Virus record (IMG/VR): IMGVR_UViG_3300017967_000057
Span: 1-42,766 of that record
Strand: one strand, 5' to 3'
Source: a virus
DNA: 42,766 bases
A program made the translations under genes and the position numbers. Position 1 is the first letter of the stretch; every line of letters starts with the position of its first letter. This document shows, one piece after another, positions 8,101-16,936 of the stretch. The notes beneath the pieces are model-generated. The model had not been told where the DNA came from. It did not search any database and saw nothing but the letters and a program-made list of their open reading frames with translations.

Positions 8101-9633
8101 CCGCGCACGGTTTGATCCCATCCAAATCTCAGCACCTTCGCCTGTGCTGTACCCACCATCCATCAAGAAGGTTGTACCACTCGACGCGCCTTGGCCAGCA
8201 GAGGCTCCTGCGTTTGCAGAACCGAAGATGAAATATGTTGTCGCATCAGTGGGGGCAATACTAAAGATATTATTAGCCTGCCCTGTCCAACTATCATCAA
8301 TAAATTGCGTCAACCGCACTCTGGATTGACCTGAATTGGTATCGTAAACATCCCACGCAAACTTTCTACCAGCAGTGTAAGTTGCTTGTGGATTTTCCAT
8401 CTTAAAGACTGGGCGTGACCGAGTCTTTTCTCCGCCAGGCGTATCATCACCACGAATCATCAATCCACCGTAGTTGGAGCCTGTTTCAAATGTGTGCTGA
8501 ATGAGAAGTTGTGACCATTGCATGTTTCCATCAAGAATGGTCCAATTAGGAGCAGCACCTCTAGAGGTAGATAGATCAAGATAGTGAGTATTGGAAATCA
8601 GCACAGCGCCTTGGGCGGCTGTTCCTGTGATGTCACCACCCGGAATAACCTTCATCACCTTCTCTAGCAGGCCTGCTCCGCTCCGAACAGAGAACTCAAG
8701 CGACGATGAAACGGATCGAGCAAGATTGTCATCATCCTCTCGATTGATTTCTGCGGAAATGCGCGCACCAACAGAATCTTCTGTTGTGGTATCAGCACCA
8801 TTCGCTGCGAAGTCCAGAGCAGCATAGGTGTTTGCCTTTCGTGCTGCGGTCAGCGTTCGATCGCCAATGAGAATGCGAACGGGAGGGGTATCATTGACTC
8901 CGACTCCACCATACGCATCAGTATATCCACGAACGGAGAGAAGAGGAGCGGTGTTGGATGTCTGTGGGTCGTGATTAACAGCACGATCAATGCGAAGCTG
9001 TGCGGCTAGATGTGCAGTTGGTCCACCATGCGGCGCGATACCTGAGATTTCTCCACTGTCATCGACGGCTGAGTTTTCACCTGAGGTCAAGGTAAATCGA
9101 GTGGCCGATGATGTATCGACTGTATTTCCCCATCCCCATGATTCTGAAGCGTAAATATGATCAATCTCATAATCTGTGTACGCCGTTCCCAGCGTAATCA
9201 TACCAAAGCGAGATGTGGTATTTGATGTGACGGATAGGAATCCGAAATTATTTGCTTGAGGATATGATGCTGTGTTTGATGCTTGAAATGAAACGTAAGA
9301 TATACCTGAAGCTGTATTTTGAGAGAGATTTAACTTCGCGTTTCCAGAGTTATTATAAACATGAATGTGTCCGTTTATATTCGGATCGTTAGCACCAAGA
9401 AAGCTACCAACACCTAATCCTGCCGTGCTTAAAATGTAGAGTGCGCCTGGATCAAAAGTAGGAATAATACCAGAAGAGTTGCCGTCGATTACTCCGCCTT
9501 GACGGGTAATGTCTCCTCGCACAGTAGATGGAAGACCATTTACAACATCAATCAACTCATTAACAGTTACTCTGAGCTGTTGAAATGTATGTTTTCCAAG
9601 GAGCTTCTGAACTTGTATCGTATTGACTGGCAT
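5164..9633 (-). CDS. Large tail fibre / receptor-binding protein
   Basis: This 1489-residue fibre probably recognises the host surface. The N-terminal 40 residues (FQQLRVTVNELIDVVNGLPS) look like a baseplate attachment segment shared with marine T4-like fibres. The long Gly/Asn/Thr-rich shaft has repeated turns of the form GxGxxxPxxxLxV at about residues 569-584, 766-775, 923-939 and 1063-1083. The C-terminal domain at about 1290-1480 is a beta fold containing VTKVGIGRFQIQLPAGF, typical of fibre tips. I see no C-terminal S74 intramolecular chaperone. The start overlaps the preceding gene in TAATG, and a probable assembly chaperone follows directly. Confidence 0.82.
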   Translation of the reverse strand: MPVNTIQVQKLLGKHTFQQLRVTVNELIDVVNGLPSTVRGDITRQGGVIDGNSSGIIPTFDPGALYILSTAGLGVGSFLGANDPNINGHIHVYNNSGNAKLNLSQNTASGISYVSFQASNTASYPQANNFGFLSVTSNTTSRFGMITLGTAYTDYEIDHIYASESWGWGNTVDTSSATRFTLTSGENSAVDDSGEISGIAPHGGPTAHLAAQLRIDRAVNHDPQTSNTAPLLSVRGYTDAYGGVGVNDTPPVRILIGDRTLTAARKANTYAALDFAANGADTTTEDSVGARISAEINREDDDNLARSVSSSLEFSVRSGAGLLEKVMKVIPGGDITGTAAQGAVLISNTHYLDLSTSRGAAPNWTILDGNMQWSQLLIQHTFETGSNYGGLMIRGDDTPGGEKTRSRPVFKMENPQATYTAGRKFAWDVYDTNSGQSRVRLTQFIDDSWTGQANNIFSIAPTDATTYFIFGSANAGASAGQGASSGTTFLMDGGYSTGEGAEIWMGSNRARFYEDPTGRPDTWIIDNNASTQFRIFPRNSLGYDGDTNYKTFTNAGLFAYKSSSANTYWGFGTNVPQYAIHVDREREDATVWVESEYGATAPKDDTRARVIVTGAGNDFAVTQAINPNRTYPTGGFANLKDGKVPFISYQTNLAAGSIGTSARYIHNQNWNVNGIGTGISFRIDAQQGTGDGNAVTDHNDGWAYDMGYIGVRTGEGGALPGFGARSFLIGNTQDNRTGFGSLTISLRDRARYNASKQILHVTAEGHLGLGNPAFGATGGNQNKDSISIINPSWSLDITKHRQPGDTTANTMIAMSLHDVGHSNGNAGNRTWLFGINNDFKGVGKSTDPFVFTGIQGRTLGNPLGTHTQKTTNMQDGILAMEMRDDKMHMQIFQIGLRPEHNTLTVYTPANTTSTNWGGSYAGRVGIGNTFPGYTLTVNGYNADSSGVAVYGAEAGVRLIDPSPTHAAYTWSSADGDEALTDPGGAAGGSVVPERTYHIGSRHGSLSIAQNLGPNDTNIHNTSKNITVSVLANTSLYSPTSSHASLDKRIYIPENLGEDWYSGGSVGINANSHPLAAGLYVTDVPAGDRDGRRRIFTQKAVIQLGATAASDENYGHYPTNVVLGLRPIPNANGAFKPISVVAGSTSNLSNQSSVGNGNIMKRTEGLRRFSEGWIDGAGTGPSAATLSNWNNLGWFDGISVDNSFAIPAPGIGSEFFGTSAMADDTFMGQQSMKVWWERRPQRDNDKANYQNQEYTESHLFGSSNNHVMTIHANTTYQGVHVEKGGIYANNSVIAWARLLPRGINQNPIVAADTTETGYASPPTFAWDGHNIQSVTKVGIGRFQIQLPAGFQNGNNYSLIVTGTSNLYLAGLFEQDLNDGAVSAGELDTVLTRRRQFEASGTGTSPGQIIGLQGSGSTNDGLVDYGALSTHHVRVANSTYIQIESRTPITDWYRAEGSGKVTRNSSSTALIDEDEVYVVVIGAVDPAKFRG

Positions 9634-9848
9634 TACTTATCCTCGATTAGCTTTTGTACGAGTTCTTTGAGCATAGATAACTCATTTTTCATACTATTTA
9701 GCTCTTCTTTTTTGACTCGCTGTCTAGCAACTTCTTCTTCGTGTTGCTTTTTCGCGTTTTCATCTACACAAATAATAGCACCGCTTTGCAGATCACGAAC
9801 CCATCCAAGTTGATCGGTCTTTACATACTCTGAATTTATTTTGCTCAT
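9633..9848 (-). CDS. Small coiled-coil protein of conserved T4-like type
   Basis: This 71-residue protein starts at the ATG at 9848, which follows the upstream stop by one base and has a GGTGGAA ribosome site. An in-frame upstream start (9878) would overlap the previous gene and is less likely. Residues about 10-30 (LGWVRDLQSGAIICVDE) form a small conserved head, followed by a charged helix with heptad spacing (EELNSMKNELSMLKELVQKL). Similar small proteins are common near structural genes in T4-like phages, but I do not know their role. Its position between the DUF4815 protein and the fibre suggests a fibre or baseplate accessory; this is inference. Confidence 0.65.
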   Translation of the reverse strand: MSKINSEYVKTDQLGWVRDLQSGAIICVDENAKKQHEEEVARQRVKKEELNSMKNELSMLKELVQKLIEDK

Positions 9849-9849
9849 T

Positions 9850-12800
9850 TTATTCCACCGCAATAGCGCGCATATCATAGATAATCGGGACGCGAGTAGA
9901 ATCGCTTGTCTGCATTAAAATCTTGATTGCGAACTCGTTGAATGACATATATCGTTCTCCTTGTCCTGATTCTGAGTCATCAGATACAGAGGTATATGCA
10001 AATGGAAATGTGTCGTCCTCTCCTGTTCCTCGGAATACCAATTCCCGTCTCAATCCCTTGTCACCTGAAATCTGAGAAGCATCTGATGTTGATTGACCAA
10101 GAAGCTGCCATGGCTTGTCATCAAAATCTCCGGGGTCCATCGAAGATCGCACTTTGGCAAAAACATGAACCCTTGCTGTCTCAGGGACAGAAGCAGAAAG
10201 AATCACACGAATATCTCTTGATTCAACTCCTTGCTTCAATCGCACGCGCTTCGACACATAGCGAGCTTGGAAGTTACCCGGATGCTTCGGATCATCTTCA
10301 CCTATGTAGGAGATTACTGCTCCAGTCGTCGGTGTGGACCCTGTCACCGAGATGGTTGGTGCAGTCAGATATGTTTGCCCTTGATTCGTTAGGTTGAATC
10401 CGATAATACCACCAGTAGAGTTGGTGACTGGATTTCCAGCAGCACCCGCTCCGACCTTACCCGATCCCGTAGTGATCACGAGCGTATCGGTATTTGCGTA
10501 GCCAAGTCCACCACTCTCAATGTAGAATCCACCACCCACGACTGTTCCGTCACGATACTTGCGGCTGTATGGCCATGTGTTAGCGTGAAGTCCACCATTG
10601 TTGACGATATTCTTAAAGATCGTCAAGCTCATTCGCTCCAAGTTTACGATTGGAGAGAGATCAGGAGAGGAAGTTGAGAGTGTTCCTCGGAGTAGAAATG
10701 ATCCTGTCTTGTCCTTCAGGATGGTCATTCTTCCATTTGGATCAATCGTGTTCGTTGACATATTCAACGACTTATATCCATCCGTTTCGCTGAACTCAAG
10801 TGTGAATGGATCAGGTGGAATAGTCTCACCCGGTCGCGCACAGTCATACTCCCAGTTAACGCTCGATGATGGAAACTCCAGTGTAGTCGTATCTATTCGA
10901 AACTCATCAAAGTTGTAATCGTTCTGCCACAGCTTAAACTCTGTTGCATTTGAGTATGGAGTTGAGAGTGTACCGGGAATAACATTATTGATGTTTGGGT
11001 GCCATAGAGGCTGATTTATACGAGTTGTAGCAGATGCCGTGGAATCAGAAATAGCATTTACTGTCTTCCATATAATCGTGGATGGCGTATCTGTGGTGAA
11101 GATACACTTATGAATTGCGAACATGAGATCCTGATCCTGTTCTGCGGTCCACGTTACACCATTTTGAGATTTGAAGAACGATCCGTAGTGACTGTTTTTA
11201 TCCACAATCTTCTCTGCTACACCAGTTGTTCCGCCCGTTCCAACGAGTGCATCACCCATCTTTGCTGTCCATACAACATAGTCAAGAGAGTCAGATCGAA
11301 GAACAATAGCATATTCTTGTCCAGCTTCAAGCATCAGAGGGCGATCAAATGTAAATGTTGTTTGACCTGTGTTAAAAGTGGGAGTTGAAGTTGTCGTGAC
11401 AGCGGAAGGGAGCAGTGTTTTGCTTGCAAGTACCTTCGATCCACTTGGTACTCCTGAACTTGTTGGTCGAATCTCCAGCGTTATCGGCAACTGTGTTCCA
11501 GCATTATCACGATGCTTTGTTTGGAACCAAATATCAACTGCGTTGATAAAAACACCACCGGGATGAAGATTGTGATCAATAACAAACGATTGTGCTACAG
11601 GATCAAAATATTTGATGGTATCTCCTGTGAGCTGTTGTCCAAGAGAAATATCTTCAGTTGAGGATCGAGAAATTTCTCGTTGTTCTGCAATATCAGTAGT
11701 GATCTTTATGATGTCGAAGACGCTTCGGTATCGGAAAGTATCAATCGTACCTGTTGAACTAAAAACGCCTTCAACATGCGTTGTTAAATCGGATTCAAAT
11801 GGATCTGGAGATGAGCGCAAAGAGAAATTCTTCTGCCCTGATGGAAATCGCAATCTATCATTTGTTCGCTGATCGGACACAGCAGCCTGGTTCCAATATT
11901 CATCATCTGTATTGAGTGCTTCGATATACTCCTGAGCTGTTCGATTAGCATAAGAATAGTTAGGAACATAAAACACACCGTAGGATTGTCCTGCCAGATC
12001 ACTATACAGTTCTCCGATTGAGAAACGCGAGTCGGTGTTTGGCTGCAAATCCCAAGGGAAGTCAATAGTGACAACACCAGTGTCTTCATCAAATTCAATG
12101 ATCTCTCGATTCTGCCCGTATCCACGTCCTTCTACGATGTAAAGTTTACGTCCGTATAGATCAACTTCCGGTGAATATGTCGTCGAGGCTCGGGCTCCAA
12201 CAGAAGTTGTTCTCCAATGGATTTGTCCGTATGCTCGCGTGTCGAAGAGCTGAATCGTTGTTGTCGTCGGATGATTGAGAATACTTCCTGAATATTGCTT
12301 ATATTTGACAACAGTAACAGGAGGTGTTGTACCACTAAGTGATCGGTAAATTGTCGATCCAGCAACGAATGTTCCGTTCGCAGATGTAACGTAGATAGTA
12401 TTTGCAAACGCTCCAACTGCCATTCCAGAATTTCCGTTGGTGGCATTTCCGATTGCTTCTTCTTCGCGAATGTCACCATAGCCGTCACCAAACGGATTGC
12501 TCCATGCAGTTTCAACTGGATTCATTTGAAGAACTAACTCATTTGCACGCTCAACGTAATTATCTACGTTTATACCATCAAAAATTGGATAAATTGTTGT
12601 TCGTGGCTTGAGTCCTTTTGCTCTAAATGTAATATCAACTGGACGCATATAAGGATATACTATGTCCGAGATTTGAACATCATCAACGAGTATTGTATCT
12701 TCGTCAGTGGCGAAACGAACCTCAACTCCTTGTCGCGTAGATAACCCAGTTTCAGTTGTGATTGTTCGCTGAATCAACTCGTCGGTTACATTTACCTGTC

Positions 12801-15800
12801 CAGCAACAGTAACGTCAGGGCTAGTGTTGTTACGATTGATATGAAAACGTACCCAGTCAACCTCCCCACCAATATAGTCCCATCCGGCTGGAATCGCATT
12901 AGATTCAAGCTGCCGCAGATTTGATACTCCAGGTCGGAATCCAGCAGCCGTTTGAGCGTATGAGTATCCATCCACCGGATTCCATATCACATTTCCAGCA
13001 TTATCGCGGAAGAGAATTTGGTTCAACCAGTGATTAGAAAGAGACTCTGGTGGATTATCCAACACATATTGATATGCTGCTTCTGGATCTTTGAAAAACG
13101 TGCTTACTTCAGTTTCCGCACCAAACCAAGTATCCTCCCATGAACCCCAGACCGTATCACCCTCTCCACGATCGAGTCGATCCTGAATTAATGACTCTGC
13201 TGCCATGCGAGCTTGATTTCTATCTGCAACACTAACTGGTAAATCGCGAGTAGATTTCCAATTATCGCTACTTGGTGTAAGCGAAATTTCTCCATAAAAA
13301 GGTTGAATTTGGAATGGATTTACATTCTCTCCACCGTTTTGTGTAGCTTGAATTTGCGATAATCCTCTAATACCTCTGGTCGTGGTAAATGGAAGCATGG
13401 CAATACCGTTCTTAGCGTAAAAGTTTGAGCTATTATCGCGATCAAGAATCATATCAAGATTGTCCTGCTCAACTGCTGGACGGAGCATACCATTTCCCAC
13501 GGAAGCATTGAACTGAGGATTTGGTGCGCCAGGCACACCAACATCAGACGAAGAGAATCCTTCGAATGTGTCCACGAGGATTCCATTCTTGAAGTATTCG
13601 ATTCCATCGTCATCGACAATCTTGAGTCCAGTAGTCTGCTGCTCGATTGCAGACATTGACGCAATTCGTTCAAGACGAGTAATGCGCTTCTCCAACTTAT
13701 CAATATCACCCATCGAATATCGTCGAGTTGTGTCTTTCGTAATAATAACGTCAGATGCTTGCTTTGTGTAGGATGGAATGGTAAGTGTAAATAGTGCCAA
13801 ATCATTTTGAGACACATACGGCATCGTAGCAGGAGACTGCGTTGTCGATCCAGAGACAATCTGAATTGTTCCTGTGTTCGATCCAGAGGAAGATTGACGA
13901 TCACCAAGAATGATCCTATCGAAGCGAGCAGCAAAATACTGCATGTAGTAAAGGAAAGCACCAGCAGCATCAACCTGACCGATAGAGTATGATCCAACTG
14001 GATTTGTCTGCGGAGTTGGCACGATCGGTGTGTAGTACGATGCGTTAGCTGTTGATGTTCCCGTCAGATCGGTAGCACGAACTGGTCGGAAGTCAATGTA
14101 GTCCTTCAAGTGATACCGAATACCACTCGTCGTTGATGTAAATGATGGGATGTCTTCAATTTTAACTTGGTTGTGATACGAGTCAACGGAGAAGAATCCA
14201 CCTTCAGGATCAGCACCCGTTTCGTCCGTATGCGAAAAATAATCATATACAACTAACAACTTTCCAACTGGTGACGGCGCACCAGGCTTGAGCGTGATGC
14301 TCGCATAATCGTAAAGATCCTCTCGCTGTCCGTCATTCAACGAGTATCGAGATGTGATGTCATACGCCGAGTTGTTCAGCATATCATCAGTGGGATCAGT
14401 GGAAAGACTTCCTGTGTCAATCACCGCACGGAGTCGATACACATCAGGCATACCCAGATTGTCTGATCCCCCCGGAACACGATTTGGTGTGTCAAAGATA
14501 ACGTGTCCGTTCGATCGGTTCTGGACGATCGTATACGTTGTTCCGCGTGTGTTGAATCCCTGTCGCAGCGTCTTGCGCTTTGCTCGGGTTCCATTCACAT
14601 TGACTGGAGCATAGAGACGAAGTGTCTGCGCGTTTGTAATCAGACTACTTGCAATGGTGATCGTGGAGGACGTAGCGGAGAACGAGGAGAAGTCCTTTCG
14701 GTCAATAACGCGAGCGTCACCTGCTCCCACTTCCTCAAGCACAAGAACAACATTTTCTGATGTAATCCCTTCAACGAACTCTGTGTAGTTTGCTGTTCCA
14801 AGTCGGAACTGGTCAGCATCGAACGATACCGTATCACCAGACGAAGTAGAGGTAGCACATAATCGTGCCATATGATGCAACGATCCACCCGTAACTGCTT
14901 CCGCAATCGAGTTAGCAACGCGCGATCCTCCTGTGGCAATCGGGAAGAGCAGCCCGACTTGATCGCCACCTCGGATTGGATGCGTGTTCGCGTATCCATC
15001 TGCGGAGTTCATCATATTAGCGTTTGCTGTAGAGACACGCGCTGGATTATACACACCACCACCGATCGCAACATCGTGACCGACGATAGGAGAAGGAACA
15101 ACACAACCGTTTCCTGTCATTGAAGCAACAGGCTCAAGCACCAAAGAGTAGCTTTCAGCCTCGCCAGGGAATCCAACACCTGTATCTGTGCCGTCTGTAG
15201 CATCTGCGTAAGTTGTGTTAGATGGTGGCTGATTGAATGGTTGATTGAGAGTTAGTGTGCCGCCGGCGTCACTTGCGATGACAACGCGAGTCTGATTAGC
15301 ATAATCTGTCTGGCTATCGAGTTCCGATCCAGTGATCGAAATGCGCGCACCAACGTAAGCATTGACTGTTGTGTTGCGTCCTGTCAGCGAGATGTGAACT
15401 GTCTTACCACCGTCAGTCGAAACATCATCAAAGTTGCCAGAGAGTGCGTTCGATGTTCGGAAGTCCTGAATATACATCGTATGAACATTAGCTGCTGCTG
15501 CGTTCCCGAAACGTCCTGCTGTCTTGAGATCACGAAGCCGAAATGATCCAATTCGAGTTGAGTTGTATTCAGACTCAGAATTAACATTTACATTTTCTTT
15601 TGAAACAGAGTGAATGTCCCAAACAGGAAGTTTCCCTGCATCAAGAACACCCTCACCAAGATGATCAGATACTTCCAAATCACGAACAGTAATAAATGAT
15701 CCAATCGGTGTTGGTGTGATAAGATTTTCTTTGATCGCTGTTCCACGAGCTTTGTTGATAATTCTGCTCCATGTTCCATTGAGTGCAAACTCTTGTCCGT

Positions 15801-16926
15801 TAACATATGCTCGCGACGCATCACGGCCGTGTGCTGGAGTGAGTGTAACTCGGAGTTGATCGCTCGAAGGTACAGTTTCTTCAACACGACAGATAAATGG
15901 ATCAACAATGAAGTTTCCTTCTGCGTCATGTGTTCGCCGAGCCATTGCCTTTCCGACTTCAGAATACACCTTATTTGTCTCACCACTAGCCCCGAGGCTG
16001 AAAATGCGAATTCCGTTCTCTATTACCATTAGCTCAACATAGTCTGTAGCAGTATCAGGATCAATGGTAACGCCATCTGACCCAGGTTTAACTTGAAGAT
16101 TAAGCGTGATCTGAAGACGATGGGCTCCCGGTGCGGTCGGCTGATAAATGCCACCAGCATTGTCATTTAGCGAACTATCATCCGATTCCGTAACAAACTT
16201 CTCTACAACTTTGAGTCCAACGCTATATGTTGCAGTCTTATTATACTTGGAAATAACAATACGCTGAGAGGGAGTGTGAACAAAATGGGTTCCTGTTGAA
16301 CTCTTAATATAAAACACACCATCGGTAAGTGTGACGATCATAGAATCACCAACAGCAGCATCAGCGCCAGATTGTGAGTCGTATTTGATAACTGCATTAT
16401 CGAAGGCGGTGGTGAAGTCAGCATCAACAACAGATTTGATTGTATCTCCGACTTGGAACTCGTCCTCGCTTTCATATGTAACTATAAGTGTGTTTGGTGT
16501 CGATCCATCGCGAGAGAGTGCATAAGTGACAACAGCCACGGGAGATCGACCGTCCGACGTAATCACATTGTCGTCTGCATCGCGAGCCAACTCAACATTG
16601 TCATCAAGCACGATTCGCGCACCAGAAAGTGTTGTGGTATTATACAGTCCTGTGACATCAATCGCAGGGTTAACAGCATCATCTCCTTCATAATCCGCCA
16701 ACTGAATATATTTAACATTACTATGTGCTGCCTTACCACCAAGTACCGCGGCTCCATGTCGGAAGACATGATCCCCAAATCTTTCGATCTGATTCTGCAA
16801 TATTGTTTGCAGTTGCGTAAGTTCGCGAGCCTGAACGGGCCTACCGGGATTGAACAGGATACGATGAAAGTTCTTCGTTGTATCAAAGTCGTCGTAGTAT
16901 GGAGCTGTATTTGCATTTAGCGGCAT
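9850..16926 (-). CDS. DUF4815-type baseplate/adhesin protein
   Basis: This very large virion protein (2358 residues) opens with YYDDFDTTKNFHRILFNPGR and VQARELTQLQTILQNQIERFG, hallmarks of DUF4815 baseplate proteins. The DUF4815-like core continues to about residue 970 (YHLKDYIDFRPVR near 938-950). A short coiled coil DIDKLEKRITRLER follows at about 1074-1087. The C-terminal half has a DPVAQSFVIDHNLHPGG stretch at about 1775-1791, typical of baseplate-periphery proteins. Related beta inserts appear at about 507-575 and 1565-1640. It occupies the place of T4 genes 9-12, so a wedge-periphery or host-contact role is inferred. The upstream gp8 stop overlaps its GAGGAAAT ribosome site. Confidence 0.8.
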   Translation of the reverse strand: MPLNANTAPYYDDFDTTKNFHRILFNPGRPVQARELTQLQTILQNQIERFGDHVFRHGAAVLGGKAAHSNVKYIQLADYEGDDAVNPAIDVTGLYNTTTLSGARIVLDDNVELARDADDNVITSDGRSPVAVVTYALSRDGSTPNTLIVTYESEDEFQVGDTIKSVVDADFTTAFDNAVIKYDSQSGADAAVGDSMIVTLTDGVFYIKSSTGTHFVHTPSQRIVISKYNKTATYSVGLKVVEKFVTESDDSSLNDNAGGIYQPTAPGAHRLQITLNLQVKPGSDGVTIDPDTATDYVELMVIENGIRIFSLGASGETNKVYSEVGKAMARRTHDAEGNFIVDPFICRVEETVPSSDQLRVTLTPAHGRDASRAYVNGQEFALNGTWSRIINKARGTAIKENLITPTPIGSFITVRDLEVSDHLGEGVLDAGKLPVWDIHSVSKENVNVNSESEYNSTRIGSFRLRDLKTAGRFGNAAAANVHTMYIQDFRTSNALSGNFDDVSTDGGKTVHISLTGRNTTVNAYVGARISITGSELDSQTDYANQTRVVIASDAGGTLTLNQPFNQPPSNTTYADATDGTDTGVGFPGEAESYSLVLEPVASMTGNGCVVPSPIVGHDVAIGGGVYNPARVSTANANMMNSADGYANTHPIRGGDQVGLLFPIATGGSRVANSIAEAVTGGSLHHMARLCATSTSSGDTVSFDADQFRLGTANYTEFVEGITSENVVLVLEEVGAGDARVIDRKDFSSFSATSSTITIASSLITNAQTLRLYAPVNVNGTRAKRKTLRQGFNTRGTTYTIVQNRSNGHVIFDTPNRVPGGSDNLGMPDVYRLRAVIDTGSLSTDPTDDMLNNSAYDITSRYSLNDGQREDLYDYASITLKPGAPSPVGKLLVVYDYFSHTDETGADPEGGFFSVDSYHNQVKIEDIPSFTSTTSGIRYHLKDYIDFRPVRATDLTGTSTANASYYTPIVPTPQTNPVGSYSIGQVDAAGAFLYYMQYFAARFDRIILGDRQSSSGSNTGTIQIVSGSTTQSPATMPYVSQNDLALFTLTIPSYTKQASDVIITKDTTRRYSMGDIDKLEKRITRLERIASMSAIEQQTTGLKIVDDDGIEYFKNGILVDTFEGFSSSDVGVPGAPNPQFNASVGNGMLRPAVEQDNLDMILDRDNSSNFYAKNGIAMLPFTTTRGIRGLSQIQATQNGGENVNPFQIQPFYGEISLTPSSDNWKSTRDLPVSVADRNQARMAAESLIQDRLDRGEGDTVWGSWEDTWFGAETEVSTFFKDPEAAYQYVLDNPPESLSNHWLNQILFRDNAGNVIWNPVDGYSYAQTAAGFRPGVSNLRQLESNAIPAGWDYIGGEVDWVRFHINRNNTSPDVTVAGQVNVTDELIQRTITTETGLSTRQGVEVRFATDEDTILVDDVQISDIVYPYMRPVDITFRAKGLKPRTTIYPIFDGINVDNYVERANELVLQMNPVETAWSNPFGDGYGDIREEEAIGNATNGNSGMAVGAFANTIYVTSANGTFVAGSTIYRSLSGTTPPVTVVKYKQYSGSILNHPTTTTIQLFDTRAYGQIHWRTTSVGARASTTYSPEVDLYGRKLYIVEGRGYGQNREIIEFDEDTGVVTIDFPWDLQPNTDSRFSIGELYSDLAGQSYGVFYVPNYSYANRTAQEYIEALNTDDEYWNQAAVSDQRTNDRLRFPSGQKNFSLRSSPDPFESDLTTHVEGVFSSTGTIDTFRYRSVFDIIKITTDIAEQREISRSSTEDISLGQQLTGDTIKYFDPVAQSFVIDHNLHPGGVFINAVDIWFQTKHRDNAGTQLPITLEIRPTSSGVPSGSKVLASKTLLPSAVTTTSTPTFNTGQTTFTFDRPLMLEAGQEYAIVLRSDSLDYVVWTAKMGDALVGTGGTTGVAEKIVDKNSHYGSFFKSQNGVTWTAEQDQDLMFAIHKCIFTTDTPSTIIWKTVNAISDSTASATTRINQPLWHPNINNVIPGTLSTPYSNATEFKLWQNDYNFDEFRIDTTTLEFPSSSVNWEYDCARPGETIPPDPFTLEFSETDGYKSLNMSTNTIDPNGRMTILKDKTGSFLLRGTLSTSSPDLSPIVNLERMSLTIFKNIVNNGGLHANTWPYSRKYRDGTVVGGGFYIESGGLGYANTDTLVITTGSGKVGAGAAGNPVTNSTGGIIGFNLTNQGQTYLTAPTISVTGSTPTTGAVISYIGEDDPKHPGNFQARYVSKRVRLKQGVESRDIRVILSASVPETARVHVFAKVRSSMDPGDFDDKPWQLLGQSTSDASQISGDKGLRRELVFRGTGEDDTFPFAYTSVSDDSESGQGERYMSFNEFAIKILMQTSDSTRVPIIYDMRAIAVE

Positions 16927-16936
16927 TTTAATTTCC

